The translations under genes and the position numbers were made by a program. Below the pieces are notes generated by a model. It searched no databases. It was not told where the DNA came from and worked only from the letters and a program-made list of their open reading frames with translations. A DNA stretch of 64,000 bases, from contig JAANDG010000007.1 in assembly GCA_036852015.1 (NCBI GenBank), positions 62,001-126,000 of the forward strand. Direction: 5' to 3'. Below, in pieces: positions 20,956 to 32,685 of this stretch; within the stretch, counting starts at the first letter, position 1; every line of letters starts with the position of its first letter. This DNA comes from Pelodera strongyloides. Its lineage: Eukaryota > Nematoda > Chromadorea > Rhabditida > Rhabditidae.

Positions 20956-21929
20956 GACAAAACTGTCAACAAAAACATGAATAATAATCAGACACAAAAA
21001 ACATTGTTCATGTCTAAATATACTACTTTAACAGGAAAAAAATGATTCAACTGAATGGAACATTTCACTGGTCTGTTTCATGCAAGGTTGTTTGCTTAAG
21101 AGAGGAGCAGGTCAACAATCAAGTTCTACCACATATTTTCAGAAAGTTTCATTGTTTCATTGTATTAAAAATAAAATCATAAAAATGTCGAGAATTAGCA
21201 AACCAAAATGACTATGTTGTACACGGTGCACACGAGGCAACACCTTATCTCTGCTATAGACATTAGACTACAACTCGACCGAACTACGGAAAACCAGCTG
21301 TATTGTAGGATAAAAACAGGTCGCGCGCACGCAGAGCGTCTCTAGAGACGGACTCTGCTAATGGACGGAAATACTGCACCGCACGCGAAACACTGCTCCA
21401 GTGCCGCACCAGATTTGGGTGGGGTGCGGTGCCGCACCAAAAAAAGTTTTCCCCAGTGCGGAAAAAAATAAGTAGAATTCTCTCATTTCTAAGTTTTTAA
21501 ATGGTGCGAACTCGCGGGTTCGGTGGAAAATCGCCAATGCTCCCTGCGAATTTCGTCGTCTTCGGGGCCATATAAAAATGAAAAAATTGGACTAACAGTG
21601 TAAAATAATTGTGGTACGTAATTGGAGTAATAGTGTAAGGTAAAATTAATTGACATTTGAAGAAGTTTTCCTTAATTTGCTTACAATTAGTCCGGGATTC
21701 CGGGAGTCCGGGTACCTATAACCAAGCTACCCATAAACTGTTTCTTGCTAATAAAAACATACAATAAGATAATAATTAGCCCTTTTTGCTTTTTACCCAA
21801 TCACTAGATATTTTATAGGTTGACGTATAAGTCAAATCAGGAAGTTTATTTTTTGCGTGGGCCAAACTTTTCAAAATGCCGCCTTCAATGCACAACACAG
21901 TTAAACTTATTGGATAATTCTTTTATTAT

Positions 21930-22060
21930 TGCAATTATCTTCCATATAAATGACTTCAAAGTAGGTGCCTAGGCTATTACGAAGTTTCATTGTGGGAAAT
22001 TAGCTTTTCGCTGACGACTTTACGAGATTATAAGTATTTATTTGGTCCATGAAAGTTGTG
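21930..22060 (+). promoter_or_regulatory. Upstream block shared with lectin A
   Basis: It matches 10031-10190 in the same order (TTTTATTATTGCAATT, AAATGACTTCAAAGTAGGTG, AAGTATTTATTTGGTCCATG, AAAGTTGTGCT). It ends about 80 bp before the lectin C start codon. Confidence 0.5.
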
Positions 22061-22137
22061 CTGGCACGCTTTCTTTACTTTCTTTTGTTTCCTTTCTAAG
22101 AAATAATTTTTTTATTATTAAATATCATTAAATTTAG

Positions 22138-24171
22138 ATGAGGAGTGTCTTATTTGGGACTATATCTCTCTTCATATTTATATATGGAGCAAATGGAAAT
22201 TGTATGTCAGGCTTTAAGAATATCAAAGGATCGTGTTACAAGGTAGGTTAGGGACAAAAGAACGTAATCTTGGCTCCTTAGTGAATCGTGACTATATTCA
22301 TTCACTTTAAAACCAACTTATGATGAGCAGGCTAATGGTCTGTCCGGGGTAGGAGTCGAACCGACGAGCCGCACTGCCTGCGCAGCTCGATACAAAACCT
22401 TAGGCAATTGCTTCGCCTCCGTGTTGATTGATCATAAATGCTTATCTGCATAGATCATACGTGTGATTGGAAACTATCATCAAGCGGGCGCCAAATGTAG
22501 GCAATTGGGTAGCGGCGTCGATTTGGCGACAATCAGATGTAAACCGGAGAACGACGGAATTAGAGGTATGAGTTGTGTACAATCCGGGATTTACCTTGGT
22601 TTTTGAATAGTATCCTAGTGATACGATAGCGATATGATATATGCCATATGACATGTCGCTATGACGTACATATGACATACCGTGTAGGTAAGCTGCATGT
22701 AGTGCCATAAAGTACCGAGATAGCGTCACAATTTGCATATAATATACATTATCTTTATTTGCCTTTATCAAGTATGCTTCTCTGTCAGATATGTACTGGG
22801 GCGACCAATCACTAATTAATCAACGAGAACACGACAGGAAGACACTTCCCTCCCTTGGATGTCACACACACGTACGCTTAGTTTTTCGTGTTTGCCATTT
22901 TTGGATAATTGGCATTACCAAATTGGGAGAAATTTAACCAGCCCAACGTTCACGCTTATTTAAATATTTATTAACACATAAAATGTGTGCATAAATATGA
23001 TGAAAGGTTGACAAGCAACAATTAAATGGCCATTTTTTTAATTACCTTGAATTTGTTATAATTTTATTGCTACTGTGTTTGTCAGAACAGTAATAAGAAC
23101 CTATGCTATGAACACATTGTAAGATAAGAGCCCCTGGATGTGGCCATCGTAAACCTAATTCTAATTTTCAGCAACTCTGGATGGGCTTACACGGTTTACA
23201 GAAAATGTCCAAAAGTGGTACTTGGTACCACGATCCTCACTCATCTTACCGTAACTGGGCTCCTGGAGAGCCGAACGGTTACATGGGACTTGCGGAGAGC
23301 GGTGGAGAGGTAAGATGTGTCTTTTCGCAAGTGTTTCTTTATTTGCCAAACACTCACATCGCGCTTGTAACGGACTATATTTATTTACTTATTAAATGCA
23401 CCAAAAGGTCCAAAAGGTGTGCGTCCAAGGAGGAAAATTAAAACAAACATATAAACGCAAACAGATGACCGATATGATTAGCCATGAGATTTGACATTCT
23501 GCATTTGGAATATTGTTGCAAAAGGAATAAAACCAGCATTTTTGTGCTATATGGCATTGCAATATGAAACATGATTTCCCGCAACTTTTCAGTTTATTCT
23601 CGACGACTGCGGTGGTAACGCGTCCGGGCAGTGGAACGATGGAGGAATGGGAACCATCTTCTGGGGTGCTGTTTGCGAGCAGATCAGGGTAAGGTTGAGT
23701 GTGTGTTGCGCACATTTCGCACAGATGTGGCACAGTACACTGAGAGTAGATGCGCTGCACGCCGCTGGTACAAAATGCGCGCTGCAACAAATTGGGAATT
23801 CACATTTGGCTCGAAATTCACATTGGGTAAAACTAAAACAAATGGATAAACATTGGGTAAAACTAAAACATAATGCAACGATCTGCTCAATATTCCATTT
23901 CAGTATTTTTGGTTAGATTCCACCCATGTATTCAGCTAATTGTAAGGCCGTATTCACCAACACACACACTTCTGCGTGTTGGTGAATACGACCTCTGTTG
24001 AGATTGCGCAACAAGCAACCATCTTCACACAAAAAACATTGTGCAATAAGTTGACTTATTTTTCAGCCTACAAGTGGTCAAGGATGTCCAGGGTTCTATC
24101 GGCCACCGCCCACGCTTCCGCCCACGCTTCCGCCTCCACTCGCACCTAAGCTTTCATGCAGCATTTGCTGA
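22138..24171 (+). CDS. Secreted C-type lectin C with medium tail
   Basis: Exons 22138-22242, 22454-22565, 22789-22871, 23172-23309, 23593-23688 and 24067-24171 give about 212 aa. A signal peptide (MRSVLFGTISLFIFIYG) precedes a single C-type lectin domain with WMGLHGL, EPN (133-135) and WND (160-162). The domain is very close to lectin A: exons 2, 4 and 5 differ at few codons, pointing to recent duplication or gene conversion. The tail is about 34 aa with two PPTLP units and ends KLSCSIC. Stop codon TGA at 24169. The introns are shorter than in A and B. It is separated from lectin B by the PEX2 gene on the other strand. Ligand unknown. Confidence 0.88.
22335..22410 (-). other. tRNA-derived 3' half in lectin C intron 1
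   Basis: On the minus strand, GTCGGTTCGACTCCTAC has the shape of a T arm with a B box (GGTTCGACTCC) followed by CCCCGGACA. No matching 5' acceptor half is found, so this is a tRNA fragment or SINE remnant, not a tRNA gene. Confidence 0.35.
23945..23994. repeat. GTATTCACCA-type palindrome, short copy
   Basis: GGCCGTATTCACCAACACAC followed closely by GTGTTGGTGAATACGACC. It is a 50-bp minimal version of the family and lies in lectin C intron 5. Confidence 0.75.
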
Positions 24172-26096
24172 ACTACAAATATTTCATCATATAAAGCAAA
24201 GTTTGTTAATTTTTTTGTTGTGCCGTGTACGTTACGCTGGATTCGAAAACACATCGGTCACAAATACTCTCCCGGGTGACATTCCCTTAGCCAATCATTC
24301 GGGAATCAGCCCCCAGAAATACCCACCCTCAGGATAACCAGTTAGTTACAAAGGGAGCGGCTAGAAATTCGCGCAGTGCTGATTAGAGATTGCAATTGGT
24401 AACGATAAACAAGAAATGGAGGGTTAGAGGTTTTTGTTGTGTTCAGTGCTTCTAAGAGCTCTCTTCAAATCGTATGCTCTTTTGCCACCCATGCATCTGT
24501 GTCTTAGCGTCTCCTCTTTTCATTTAGTGTATCTTCTCCCTAACACTTGTCTGTTTCTCCCTGCCTTCAATACTATTTTGCCACCTATTCATTGGTCCTT
24601 GGTCTACTGACGTTATCCCAATCCTTCCCTGACACGAATGCCTATGTCCTCCTCAAAACCCATGCTATCACTTGCGATTCTTCTCGAAGCTTGCACACAT
24701 TATGCATCGCGCAAGTACTGCATCTTTTCTGCGCATCCTCTCCCTTTGCAGTTTTATGCTTCACTGCCTTCCTGCGTCTCCAACGTTGACGTTGTTTATA
24801 GTCAATGTGTTCTGTCTCACAGAATATTCCAGAATTGCCGCACTCTATGCTCCATAAACTCTCGCAGAAAGACACACTATCTTATCATCTGATCAGGATG
24901 TCTGTGTCCTCTATTTGCATATAAAGGCTCTCGCTCCTCACTTGGCCCGAGGACCTTTTGTGCCCAATTTTAGGATGTCATTGACTCTTTAACAAGTTTA
25001 AAGTGGTATGGTGCGTGGTTTTGCAAAGGTATTCAGAAATTATGTAAATTGCATTCGCCTCTGCATAGGAAGTGCACATAATAGCATTACATTTGCGCAT
25101 AATACATTGAAATGCAGTTGTCCTGCAGACATTGCAGAAACCGCGTGCCAGACCGCTTTAAAATGGAATCACTGTGTCTATTTTCTCTGCGTTGTTTTTG
25201 TGAATTTGCACATCATAAGTGTTTTTGTTTCTGTTAGAACAGTAAATTACCTTTACAGTAAATTATCCTTACAAACATCCATTTGAAAATTCCACATCCA
25301 CAAGGAACCCGCCCCCCAAGGAGCACTATATCCCTTCAAAAATACTGCCAGATTGTCAGTTTCATTCACAGCTACCTTTAATGCTTCTAGAGGCCAGACT
25401 TTACAGTAACACTTGCTCTTGTTTACTTTAATAGAAACATCTCATATTCATGTACCATCCCTCAAATTTCAGAATACGTGAACATTCCCCATATTCCGTA
25501 TTGTTCGCACGGCAATATTTTTAGAAGTGTAATTGAATTTCTTTCTTCTCTGATTCTACTCAATCTCATTCAACACATTTCTCTGCCGTCTCTGCATCTT
25601 GCACACTCATTCAAAAGAGCAATTTTTGAAGACCTGCACGGATTCACATGAGGAACACGTGAATATCATGGGCCACCCAAACACGCGTTGGTGGGTGTCC
25701 TACAGCCATCTCAAAATCTGACCACGAACCTCAGATTTAGCTAAGCACGGGTTTTAACTGATTTCCTTGTCAGTGCAGTATACAGTCATACAATGATACA
25801 ATACGAAGTAGCCAGTAAGAAGGCTATCAGTTCCACCGCAATATTCAAATACGCTTCAAGAAGTTACCGCGGAAATACCGCGGTAATACCGCGGAAATAC
25901 CGCCATCGACGCAACGCATCACATCACAACAAGAAAGCACAGAAAACCACAGTAATCACAGCCAACCGGCGTAGTAACAAAGCCTTGGTTCGAGTTCAAC
26001 ATCAACTGACAGAAACAGACAACAATGAGCGGAATGTTTATTCACTGGAAGTGAATTCAATGCATATTGAGAGCACTGAGAGGTACTGGTCTCCGA
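24172..26096. other. Intergenic, pyrimidine-rich on the plus strand
   Basis: No gene is supported. From about 24430 to 25000 the plus strand is strongly C/T-rich without being a simple repeat. Three CCGCGG units in ACCGCGGAAATACCGCGG occur near 25865-25905. The last 230 bases are probably the 3' UTR of the minus-strand glycine-rich gene. Confidence 0.45.
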
Positions 26097-26407
26097 TTAG
26101 GGTCCGAGGTAGCAAGAGACGTCAGTGCGCGGCTTGGTCACTCCGGGGGTAGAGCTGCCTCCGGACGATCCTCCTGAAATAAGGTGAGAGTAAGGATTGG
26201 TAAGGATTTAGTTGTAAGCAAGCACCTGATACAGTAATCCAAGCTAAAGCTAGCCAAGGAAGTCATAAGCAAGTACTCACCTCCTCCGCCGGATCCTCCG
26301 CTACTTCCTCCGAAAGCGTACTCCTCACGGGCGTATCCACCACCGCCTCCTCCACCACCAGAGCTGGCGTATCCTCCGGGTCCCATGTAGGCTGACTTGT
26401 CTCCCAT
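26097..26407 (-). CDS. Glycine-rich 67-aa protein, copy 1
   Basis: Minus-strand exons 26407-26281 and 26173-26097 join in phase 1 and give 67 aa. The protein starts MGDKSAYMGPGGYASS, runs through a long Gly tract, then has YAREEYAFGGSS and ends TKPRTDVSCYLGP. There is no signal peptide or membrane segment. The Gly-rich composition and SAYMG start recall small nematode sperm-specific (ssq-like) proteins, but this is only a resemblance. Copy 2 (29895-30227) differs by one residue: Ser in GGSSGG is Ala there. The exons are far better conserved than the introns. Confidence 0.8.
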
Positions 26408-26485
26408 TGTAGCTGAGTGGTTCTCGAGAACGAGATGCCTCACTCCCAGATATCCCAGCTATTTATTGAGCTCCTTGGTATGCAA
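26408..26485 (-). promoter_or_regulatory. Proximal promoter of glycine-rich copy 1
   Basis: On the minus strand, CAATAAATAGCTGGG (TATA-like) is followed by GGCATCTCGTTCTCGAGAAC and ACTCAGCTACA directly before the ATG. The 30 bases next to the ATG are almost identical in copy 2, which has ACTAAATAAATACG and GCTGGG further up. TTCTCGAGAA in copy 1 is a perfect palindrome. Confidence 0.45.
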
Positions 26486-26594
26486 AAATGCTAATTTTTA
26501 TTCGGCGGCAATCGCTCATAGACATAGACATGCTCTCCACACACGTTTCAATTCTAATTTGAAGAGAACCGAATTTTTTTCTTCACATTTAAAA

Positions 26595-26640
26595 TTTACG
26601 CTTCAAGAGCGTGCACCTTTATTCAAGGTGTTCTACTATT
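26595..26640 (-). repeat. SINE family B tail fragment
   Basis: CGCTTCAAGAGCGTGCACCT followed by TTATTC is the inverted tail of the element at 15607-15862. Confidence 0.5.
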
Positions 26641-27431
26641 TTATATCTGTCTTTATTTCTTTGATTCTTCTATGTTTCTTCAAAAATATCCAGTGTACAT
26701 ATTACATCTCGAAAGTTTTGAGATGCATCCACAAGAGCACTACCGTTCAATCTTGCGTGTCAAAACAGTTTTTATGTTACTCAGAGTTGTGGTAAAGAAT
26801 ATGCCGAAAAGTGCTGGTTACTTCAACAACTTAACGATTCCTTTCTTTATAGAAACTTTTTTGGAGCATGCAAAAATATTGATAGTTACTATTATGCTAG
26901 TATTTTAGACCATTTTCTATTATTGCTGGGCTGAGGCACATCGAGTAAATGCTAGGGCCGTATGTATTCCGCGCACGCCTCACGCGCCATGACACTTGAA
27001 GTACGTTAGCAAAGCTGAATTGGTGAGCCACTTGTGCGCCAGAAGCGCATTGCGCGAATTCTAGATGTGCGGCGCACGTTTCAACACCAACCGCCAACAC
27101 TTACGTTGCGGCATAACCCCTCAGTTTTTGTTTATTATGATCCTCCGTGTGTGACATTTATCTTTATAATTTCCCCAGCAACTTGTTGTAAGAAGTTGCA
27201 TTGATGCCGCGACCTCGATAACAAGCACCCAATCTATTTTTAGTATGTTCTTCTACAAAGATGCGCGGCAAGTAATCACTCTTTATTATTAAGAAGTCAT
27301 GGTGAACCAGTCCCAAATGTTGTCATTTATAGCAATTTCCTGAACTATGATGATCTTTTCTTATTGTTGAGTAGCGCTTCCGTTTTCCTCTTCGATGACA
27401 CGATGACATAGTGCTCTTTATTCAGTCTACG

Positions 27432-27455
27432 CCTCTCTCTCTCTCTCTCTCTCTC

Positions 27456-27504
<49 letters not shown>
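27432..27504. repeat. CT microsatellite
   Basis: About 70 bp of CT dinucleotides with a few single-base interruptions. Confidence 0.95.
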
Positions 27505-27510
<6 letters not shown>

Positions 27511-28089
27511 TTTTGATATTCCTCTGGCTTCCAATCTAAAACTCTATACACCCGTCCTGTATCAAAATAACCTTTGAAGAGCGAGCGCTTTTCCAACATA
27601 ACGCAAAGCATGGAAACCCCGATAAGAGCACATTGTTTTTGCTCACTTTTTTTTGCCAAAAATAGGGGACACAAATGGAATGAATGACTGACCAAATACT
27701 TTTTGCGAAAATCTCGTATCGGATAAAGTTTCACGTTTGAGTGCAACCCCAGTGTTAGAAATAGTAAATATTTTACGTTACAATAGCTAGTGCGGCAGTG
27801 TTAGCTCATCACAACTTTGTATAAATTTCTCGTAGACTTTCCAATATATAGGAGTATAGAGTATAGCTGGGTAAATTCAAAACAAAACCTTAAAATCAAG
27901 AGTTTTCTTACTATTGGAATTTTACGTTTGAACGCTATCCCAGTATAGAATGTCGGAATATAATGCAAAAAAGGGGGAGTTGTTTGTAAAGTTTTGGAGT
28001 GTTATCGTTATCCCCCAAAACCTCTGCGCGGAACAAATTTTTGGGATCCTTTCTTTTCCTATTTCGTTGCACTTTTTTTCACGATGTCA

Positions 28090-28160
28090 CACGGCGTGAC
28101 GCTTTCTTCATACCCGCATGCACGCCGTGCCGTTGCCGCTTGCACGCCAATTTTCTTGTG
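28090..28160. repeat. GCACGCC-rich patch
   Basis: It includes CCGCTTGCACGCCAATTTTC, which is present base for base in the 60180-60510 cluster. Confidence 0.55.
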
Positions 28161-28446
28161 GTAGTTTTGTGTCCGAAATCGTTGCGGTGCGCAACATATA
28201 CGTAGCGCAAATGTCTGAATATAATGTAAAAAAAAATCGCGCATATTAGGTTCACGCTTGAGGACGAGTAAGGCCTACTCTCCGCCTTTTATCGCGCACA
28301 AACTTTTTCTTATTCACTATAGAAATCTGCAACCGGGAGTACGAACAGGGAAAACTGGCGTAGTACCGTAGTCAGTTTTTTGAGTGTATAAACAACCATA
28401 CACTTTACACTCAATTGATTCATATGTTAGTACACTGCAACCCAAC

Positions 28447-28631
28447 TTAAAGCGAAATACCGGCCGGTTTTTGAAACGCATCCAAGTGCTAGTATTCAAT
28501 GCATTTATGCAACATGCATGGGGTCTAATTGGGGGCTAGTTTTTATTCTAATTTTTGCTCATTTACATACGCTGCATAAGAAAGCAGGTGTACGCAATGT
28601 GTTTCAAAAACCGACCGGTATTTCACTTTAA
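28447..28631. repeat. TTAAAGCGAAATACCGG palindromic MITE, copy 2
   Basis: A 185-bp element, TTAA on both sides, with ends TTAAAGCGAAATACCGGCCG and GGTATTTCACTTTAA. Same family as 2291-2477. Confidence 0.85.
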
Positions 28632-29104
28632 TGTGTCAGTGCCAGTTACTTCAAATATCCATTGTTTCCGGTGTCCACCTACAAACGGGATTTTCTCCGT
28701 TGTTTTCCTTCCGGAAATTACTCATCTCGAATGTGCCCGTTTTAGAAGGTGCCAAACATTTCAGTTGTTTTGTCCTAAAAACAGCCTGACTAGTTTTAGG
28801 TGTTACCAATTGCGTTAGAACTTCAACGATCTCTAAGTAAAACGGGGGCGATAAACGGGCACAACTGTCTTTTTTCGGAACATATGTTATGGAGAAGATT
28901 CTTTAGAAACCAACGATGTAGTTAGGTCAAGGTGGTAAACAATTCCTGGCAAGTGTTCCTATAAAGAGCAGTTACGTGGTTCATCCAAAGATCCGCAAAA
29001 TGTAAGGCCACAACAAATAACAACACCTCAGAAATCGGCGGTGCAGGCACTGTGTCATTTGAGGCAATGACTTGATAGTCGTTTTCTCACTAACTTCGCT
29101 ATAA

Positions 29105-29225
29105 CGACGGTTTTTGAAACGTATCTTGGGTAGCTGTGCAGTAACCGCGTAGTGGCGAATTTGCGTACACTACTTATTACAGCAACAGTGACAGGGATGC
29201 TTTTCAAAACCGCGTATCATAAGGC
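29105..29225. repeat. Palindromic element with GGTTTTTGAAACGTAT ends
   Basis: Left end CTATAACGACGGTTTTTGAA and right end TTTTCAAAACCGCGTATCAT are imperfect inverted copies and share the subterminal motif of the other MITEs. Confidence 0.5.
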
Positions 29226-29894
29226 TGGACGCGTGACTTATGACAATCGACGAGCACAAAAAGCCCACGTAAAAGCAAGAAAAAAAGCCCGAGGAGCTCC
29301 GAAGAAAACGAGCCCGGTGCTCCTTTTATTCAGAGTTACTGTTGAAACCGGCGAATGAAGCGAGTGTGGCTATCTCACAACGCCACGATTTCCCACCACG
29401 GAATTCGTGGAATCACCACGGGTAGCGAGAGGCCAACCACCGACTGCTCGACCACATCGACAAGAACAAGAACGTCGACAAACAGCTCATTCGGTTATGT
29501 CATCCAACAAACAAACGAATTCCAGCGTATACCAACCACATAGCATACCACATAACATTTCCCACAACATATCACATTTCATAACCATGTAACATAATAT
29601 CACATTCCATAGGCAAATCGATCAACACAATCAACACGCAGTTCCATGTCAAATCGAAATAATAATCAACACCAGCTACAGGGACAAACCACTTTATTTC
29701 AATATCGAAATGGCGAATTGTACAGTGGGCAAAAACGAGGAGGTTAATCGGAACGTTTCATATTGGCCACCTCCAAAACAAATCACTTTTTTTATATTTT
29801 AATGGGATTGAAGGGGAAGAGAGAGTGTAGAGAGACGAGTGGTTCCCGGAGAGAGTGTAGACGAACAGAGGAGGGGCACATCGTCCGATTCCGA

Positions 29895-30227
29895 TTAGGG
29901 TCCGAGGTAGCAAGAGACGTCAGTGCGCGGCTTGGTCACTCCGGGGGTAGAGCTGCCTCCGGACGCTCCTCCTGAAATAAAGTAAGAATTTGTAAGGATT
30001 CAGTAGCCTCTAACTGGATACCGTAGCAAGGTTACAATCCTATTCGAAGCACCCAAGGTTAGATTGGATTGAATACCAGAAGTCATAAGCAACTGCTCAC
30101 CTCCTCCGCCGGATCCTCCGCTGCTTCCTCCGAAAGCGTACTCCTCACGGGCGTATCCACCACCGCCTCCTCCACCACCAGAGCTGGCGTATCCTCCGGG
30201 TCCCATGTAGGCTGACTTGTCTCCCAT
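29895..30227 (-). CDS. Glycine-rich 67-aa protein, copy 2
   Basis: Minus-strand exons 30227-30101 and 29971-29895 join in phase 1 and give 67 aa. Exon 1 encodes the same residues as copy 1; the one base change seen is silent (AGT to AGC). Exon 2 differs by one replacement (Ser to Ala). The intron is about 20 bp longer than in copy 1 and matches only in short blocks near its ends (AGTCATAAGC near the donor side). The reading frame and splice sites are intact, so this is probably a working gene. Function unknown; no secretion signal. Confidence 0.8.
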
Positions 30228-30616
30228 TGTAGCTGAGTGGTACTCGAGAACGAGATGCCTAGTATAGCCCAGCAATCGTATTTATTTAGTTTATTGTATG
30301 CTAATCTGGGAATTTGCGATGTCTGTTTTTGCTCCTAACATTTTATGAGACATCATTTAATTATATTGTTGTTAAGATTACGTTTCAAAATAAATCACTA
30401 TCGTTGATGTCACTGCACTGAGACGCTAATAAAGGACCCACAGTCGAGAACAATTCGCTTCATAACTCAACATAATACATTGTGATTCATTCACGCTCAC
30501 TGATGTACTTCTACGCCTAGAAACTTCTGTGTCATTATTGTTGTTTCACTAAACTCCCTCATATAATTGACAACATTTTCAACTTTCTTCATTTTCACGG
30601 GTAAATTTTGTTCTCA

Positions 30617-30798
30617 GAGGCCGTATTCACCACTCCGTTTACCCCTGGAGAAAACTGTCTCTCGGAGAAAATTTACCTAGAAAGCGAGATTATGTCACAA
30701 AATTTGCATTCACCACTCACTCTTCCTTCCCGAAAAATGCGTTCCAAAAGTTTTGTCTCTAGAGAAATGTTTACCCTTGAGTGGTGAATACGGCCTCT
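30617..30798. repeat. GTATTCACCA-type palindrome, copy 3
   Basis: GAGGCCGTATTCACCACTC and GAGTGGTGAATACGGCCTC are perfect inverted ends. A further internal TTCACCACTC lies near 30715. It is a 182-bp element about 390 bp upstream of glycine-rich copy 2. Confidence 0.85.
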
Positions 30799-32685
30799 GT
30801 TTGCTGTTTGTTTTACATGTGAAATACACATGGCTTATAATGTTTCTTAGCTTTTGATGCAGCTACTCAGCCGCCTTCGCTCAATTATAGTGACTGGTCT
30901 AGACATAAAAGAGAACAAAGAACTAACGGAAATGAGTGTCATCCCATGCTGACTTCATGTGCTCATCCCTCGTTCTCTCTCTTCTCTCTCTCTCTCTTTC
31001 TCTCTATCTCTCTCTCTCTCTCTCTCTCCCTCCCCTCTCTCTGTTCCTCTTTTCTCTGTTTCCTTCTTCTAATCTATTTCTCTGTCTCTGTCCTCCCTCT
31101 ACTTTCTCTCTATAATTTCGGTCATCTCTTTGAGAAACTTTCCTTATTTTTCTTTATCATTTGCACTTAATATTGGAGATCAGTTGCGTCAGATCTGTTT
31201 TTTATAGTTTTTACTAGATCTTTGAGCTGTCACCGCGTACTTGTTTTCAACCCATTATGTACTCTCTCCAACGGTAAAGTGTTCTACGACATTGCTTTTT
31301 TTATTAGATGTGACAGTATGCAAAGTCAAAACTGGAAGATAAAAATAGTAAGCAACAAGTTTTTCTCCAAATTTCTGCATTTCCAAAAGTGCACCGTTTT
31401 ATGGTTGCATTATTTTGTAACATAACAACTGATCACGAAACTTCCAGACATAAACAAACACAGGTTACAAACCAATTAAAGTTGTCTGATTGCGAGACAA
31501 CGAAAACAAGATGATAATTTTGAGTGGCGATTTACTGATAACGTATCACAAGTGAAATGAAACAATCTTCACAAAACAGCGGTAAATTTCGACGGGATTT
31601 CGGTCTTGAATAGTTCTGTTAGGCAACGTAAAATTAGGTAAATCATAAGGCTAAAACATAAAATTATAGAAAATCGTACCTACCGAATTTTAAAATGTCT
31701 TATGGTAGAGCGGACTACGAGCTTTAACCATTTAAAGGGTCAGACAGTCAGGCTCACGAAATGTTGTAACGAAAATATGCCATATTCTCAAACGCCTTCC
31801 CATGAGTGGTGATAGCCGGTCGCAAGACCTAGATTTTGGCCCCCCTTGAAGCTCTACTTTTCCAGTGTGGGCTTGCCCCAATTAGAACAGTATCCAACGG
31901 TTGCACACTGCAGAAACAAGTTATGCACTGCAGAAAAAGCCACCCTACTTCTTGTCAATGTATTCGTAATAACAAGCCATTCCTGTTCCTAATGACATTT
32001 GCAAGCAGTAAAAACAAAAATAATCTTTGCTGTCTTTATTAAGAGGTGGAACAGTGAATGTTTGGTCTTTTACACGTCATGTTACCTTTTTGGCGAGCTG
32101 CACTCATTTCTGCAGTTGGCGCATCCTTGGCGCCCACTCTACGAGCGGCGTGAACTCGCGTGCAAAACGCTTAACATTTTAACGCGTTAAGTAACCATCA
32201 TCGCCTTGTCTTTGTTTTTCTAAAGTGATAACACAGATTGAACGTGTCGTTAATCATACATTATATCCTAAAGACAATCAGGTTTACCCGCCTTTTTTGC
32301 GCCATTTAGCGCAAAACGGGGACAGTTTCGCGAACGTTCTCCATATAGCACGTCATATCATTGGTTAGGCTTTTCAAGGACCTGTCCCTTTAAATATCGA
32401 TTAGAAGCCAATTTTTCACGTGCTTGACCTTCTAAATATTCACTAAATTTATGTGCAATCAATCAATAAAAAGGTGCGCTCGTTGAAAGAATCTAATATA
32501 CGACATTTAGACAGTTAATGATTAATTAATTTTTTGTTGTGCATATTATGTACACACAAACAATCAATCACTTTTCCAGTTGAAATACTTCTCCGAGTTT
32601 GATGTATCTTTCTTGTGCATTATTTTTGTCAGTTTTTGTTTCCTTATTGCATCATGACGTGGGGTAAAAGGGAAACTATATAAGT
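30799..32685. other. Intergenic before the LTR element
   Basis: No gene is supported. A CT-rich microsatellite spans 30970-31065. A TTTAAAGGGTCAG element end is at about 31732 and a SINE B-like tail (AATAAAAAGGTGCGCTC) at about 32465. Confidence 0.5.

Larger units (their letters stand above)
20156..22137. other. Region between PEX2 and lectin C
   Basis: This divergent intergenic space should contain the PEX2 first exon and promoter and the lectin C promoter. I see only repeats: GATATCGGGGTTTTT-rich sequence (20490-20640), a palindromic element (20781-20955) and GTGCGGTGCCGCAC inverted sequence (about 21425-21440). The lectin A-like upstream block is at 21930-22060. Confidence 0.5.
26408..29894. 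other. Spacer between the two glycine-rich genes
   Basis: About 3.5 kb with no supported gene. It contains a SINE B tail, a CT microsatellite, a GCACGCC-rich patch and MITEs. Small open frames near 29152-29590 (basic, Lys/Arg-rich) lack splice sites or recognisable domains. Confidence 0.4.

Noticed and set aside
21070..21085. CTGTTTCA word as an upstream piRNA motif
   Set aside because: A single occurrence of an 8-base word with no clustering is expected by chance.
12961..24171. CSIC as a CaaX prenylation box in the lectins
   Set aside because: It formally fits, but these proteins carry signal peptides and would be in the secretory pathway, away from cytosolic prenyltransferases.
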